Origin: Oscillospiraceae bacterium
GTDB lineage: Bacteria; Bacillota; Clostridia; Oscillospirales; Oscillospiraceae
Assembly: GCA_015067935.1 (NCBI GenBank)
Contig: SVLL01000001.1
Coordinates: 53,439 to 117,438, forward strand
Reading direction: 5' to 3'
Length of the DNA stretch: 64,000 nucleotides
Part shown: piece by piece, positions 63,037 through 64,000 of the stretch
Numbering within the stretch: position 1 is the first letter of the stretch
How the letters are laid out: the number at the start of each line of letters is the position of its first letter
Made by a program: the position numbers and the translations under genes
The notes under the pieces: model-generated
Told to the model about the DNA's origin: nothing
The model's database searches: none
What the model saw: only the letters and a program-made list of their open reading frames with translations

Positions 63037-63816
63037 ATGGCAGAAGAAATTTCCTTTGAGGAAATTAAAAATGTATTTGCCCTGCGGGGCAAAAATGCAG
63101 GCTGCAGCCTGAAGCTCCGGGGCAAAGTGGTGCTGGTGGCTTTCCTGATCAATGACGGCGAAAGCGGCTGGAGCAAGGAAACCGAGAAGCTTTTTGCGGA
63201 TAACCTGAAGCAGATATCCAAGGATCTGATGGATAAAAGCGGATTGAGCCGGGACGAGCTGGAAATTGCTTATGCCTTCTGTCAGGTGTCCGTGCCCTAT
63301 ATTGTGGACAAGCGCAATGTGGATCGGTTTGTGAAGGATGTGCTGCGGCAATTCGGTACTTATCCGGATATTCAGGCCTACCAGAAGCACTATGAGGACA
63401 AATTTTCCCGGGATGAGGCCTGCGTTTCCTTTGTGTTCAACAAAAAATTCCGCTCCTATGCGGTCAAAATCGAGGGTGCTGCCGGTGCGCAGACGGAAAA
63501 TCCCGAGGGCAACGAGTATTCCATCGTGTCCTTTGATGTGCAGGATCCGGAAACCGGGCGCAAGACCTTTATCCACGAACTGATGCACCAGTTCGGTGCG
63601 GTGGATTATTACTATCCCGAATTCGTAAAGCTGAAGGCGGAATACTATCTGCCCGGCAGCATTATGAATGACGGTACGGAAATCGACGATGTGACCCGGT
63701 ATGTGATCGGCTGGGATGCAGAGTTGACCCAGACGGCCAAGGAATTTTTGAAGTCCGTGGCCCGGGTTTCCGATGCGGACCGCAGGAGCGCGCTCCGGGA
63801 AGAATGGGAAAATTGA
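63037..63816 (+). CDS. Cytosolic HExxH metallopeptidase-like protein
   Basis: A 259-aa protein, start MAEEISFEEIKNVFALRGKN after AAAGGAG; the track start lies inside the lipoprotein gene. The zinc motif is RKTFIHELMHQFGAVDYYYP, an HExxHxxGxxD arrangement typical of gluzincin/metzincin-like folds. The rest is unrecognised, and there is no signal peptide. It is the last gene of the right arm and is followed by a strong terminator. Confidence 0.82.
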   Translation: MAEEISFEEIKNVFALRGKNAGCSLKLRGKVVLVAFLINDGESGWSKETEKLFADNLKQISKDLMDKSGLSRDELEIAYAFCQVSVPYIVDKRNVDRFVKDVLRQFGTYPDIQAYQKHYEDKFSRDEACVSFVFNKKFRSYAVKIEGAAGAQTENPEGNEYSIVSFDVQDPETGRKTFIHELMHQFGAVDYYYPEFVKLKAEYYLPGSIMNDGTEIDDVTRYVIGWDAELTQTAKEFLKSVARVSDADRRSALREEWEN

Positions 63817-63819
63817 AGC

Positions 63820-63857
63820 AAAAACACTCCCAAGCCTAAGGGCTTGGGAGTGTTTTT
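63820..63857. terminator. Terminator of the right arm
   Basis: AAAAACACTCCCAAGCC-TAAG-GGCTTGGGAGTGTTTTT, a 17-bp perfect stem right after the stop. Confidence 0.93.
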
Positions 63858-63927
63858 GTCAAAGAAAACCCCTAGCACGGCTGGGGGTTCCAAAAAGCTT
63901 TAGCTATGCCTAGTCCCGCCGCAGCGG

Positions 63928-64000
63928 AAAGCCTCCCCTGTGTAAGGGGAGGTGTCACGGCGCTAAGCCGTGACGGAGGGGTTGTACTCGTAGTGACAAT
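63928..64000. repeat. Family B repeat, copy B6 (cut by window edge)
   Basis: AAAGCCTCCCCTGTGTAAGGGGAGG, CACGGCGCTAAGCCGTG, ACGGAGGGGTTGT; the right arm lies beyond the window. Confidence 0.8.

Overview
The window is a chromosomal segment, about 64 kb, from an anaerobic spore-forming Clostridia-type Firmicute. I infer something near the Oscillospirales/Ruminococcaceae. The support is the dnaA-dnaN-S4-recF-gyrB-gyrA replication cluster, the rpmH-rnpA-yidD-yidC-jag cluster, dipicolinate synthase (dpaA/dpaB), a DUF4364 protein, UppP, and a sodium-pumping oxaloacetate decarboxylase next to ATP-type PEP carboxykinase. Intergenic spaces are full of palindromic interspersed repeats of at least four families, here called A to D.

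Layout. 0-9.2 kb: gyrA (cut by the window edge), a GIY-YIG protein, an esterase, gyrB, a decayed DUF559 gene inside a repeat, recF, an S4 protein, dnaN, a DnaA-box-rich origin region and dnaA, all on the minus strand. 9.5-15.2 kb: an oad operon (oadA, oadG, biotin carrier, oadB) and pckA, which together could turn PEP into pyruvate while making ATP and a sodium gradient. 15.4-21.2 kb: jag, yidC, yidD, rnpA, rpmH, rsmG and a DUF3810 membrane protein, then a second tight cluster of DnaA boxes. 21.2-34.2 kb: acyl-ACP thioesterase, HtrA protease, a two-component pair, uppP (the lone plus-strand gene there, bracketed by inverted repeats), DUF6440/SPFH/NfeD, DUF4364, dpaAB, a NUDIX hydrolase, RNase Y and tRNA-Leu(UAG).

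34.28-36.81 kb: an AT-richer 2.5-kb mini-island at the 3' end of the tRNA-Leu gene, bounded by a 22-bp direct repeat of the tRNA end. It has no integrase. It carries a perfect-consensus promoter, a 65-aa precursor with seven cysteines exactly four residues apart (eight in total), a radical SAM/SPASM maturase and a GIY-YIG protein. Arrays of GTTTCA/TGAAAC motifs lie near both ends, at 20-bp and 10-bp periods.

36.9-63.8 kb: an 18-gene system made of two divergent arms. The left arm encodes a transglutaminase-like protein, a Ser/Thr kinase, a vWA protein, a PP2C phosphatase, an SPFH-like protein, a HerA/VirB4-like ATPase and an acidic protein. The right arm encodes a GrpE-like protein, an Hsp70-like ATPase, an unknown helical protein, a membrane-anchored TIR-TPR protein, a second PP2C, a membrane vWA protein, a 1165-aa tubulin-like GTPase, a two-TM coiled-coil protein, a 1272-aa multi-TM protein ending in a metallopeptidase motif, a transglutaminase lipoprotein and a second HExxH protein. 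I infer a phospho-regulated, chaperone-assisted, membrane-associated cytoskeletal or stress/defence machine. The mini-island and this 27-kb system are the two strongest candidates for undescribed biology.

All calls come from reading the sequence and the supplied ORF track. No database search was run.
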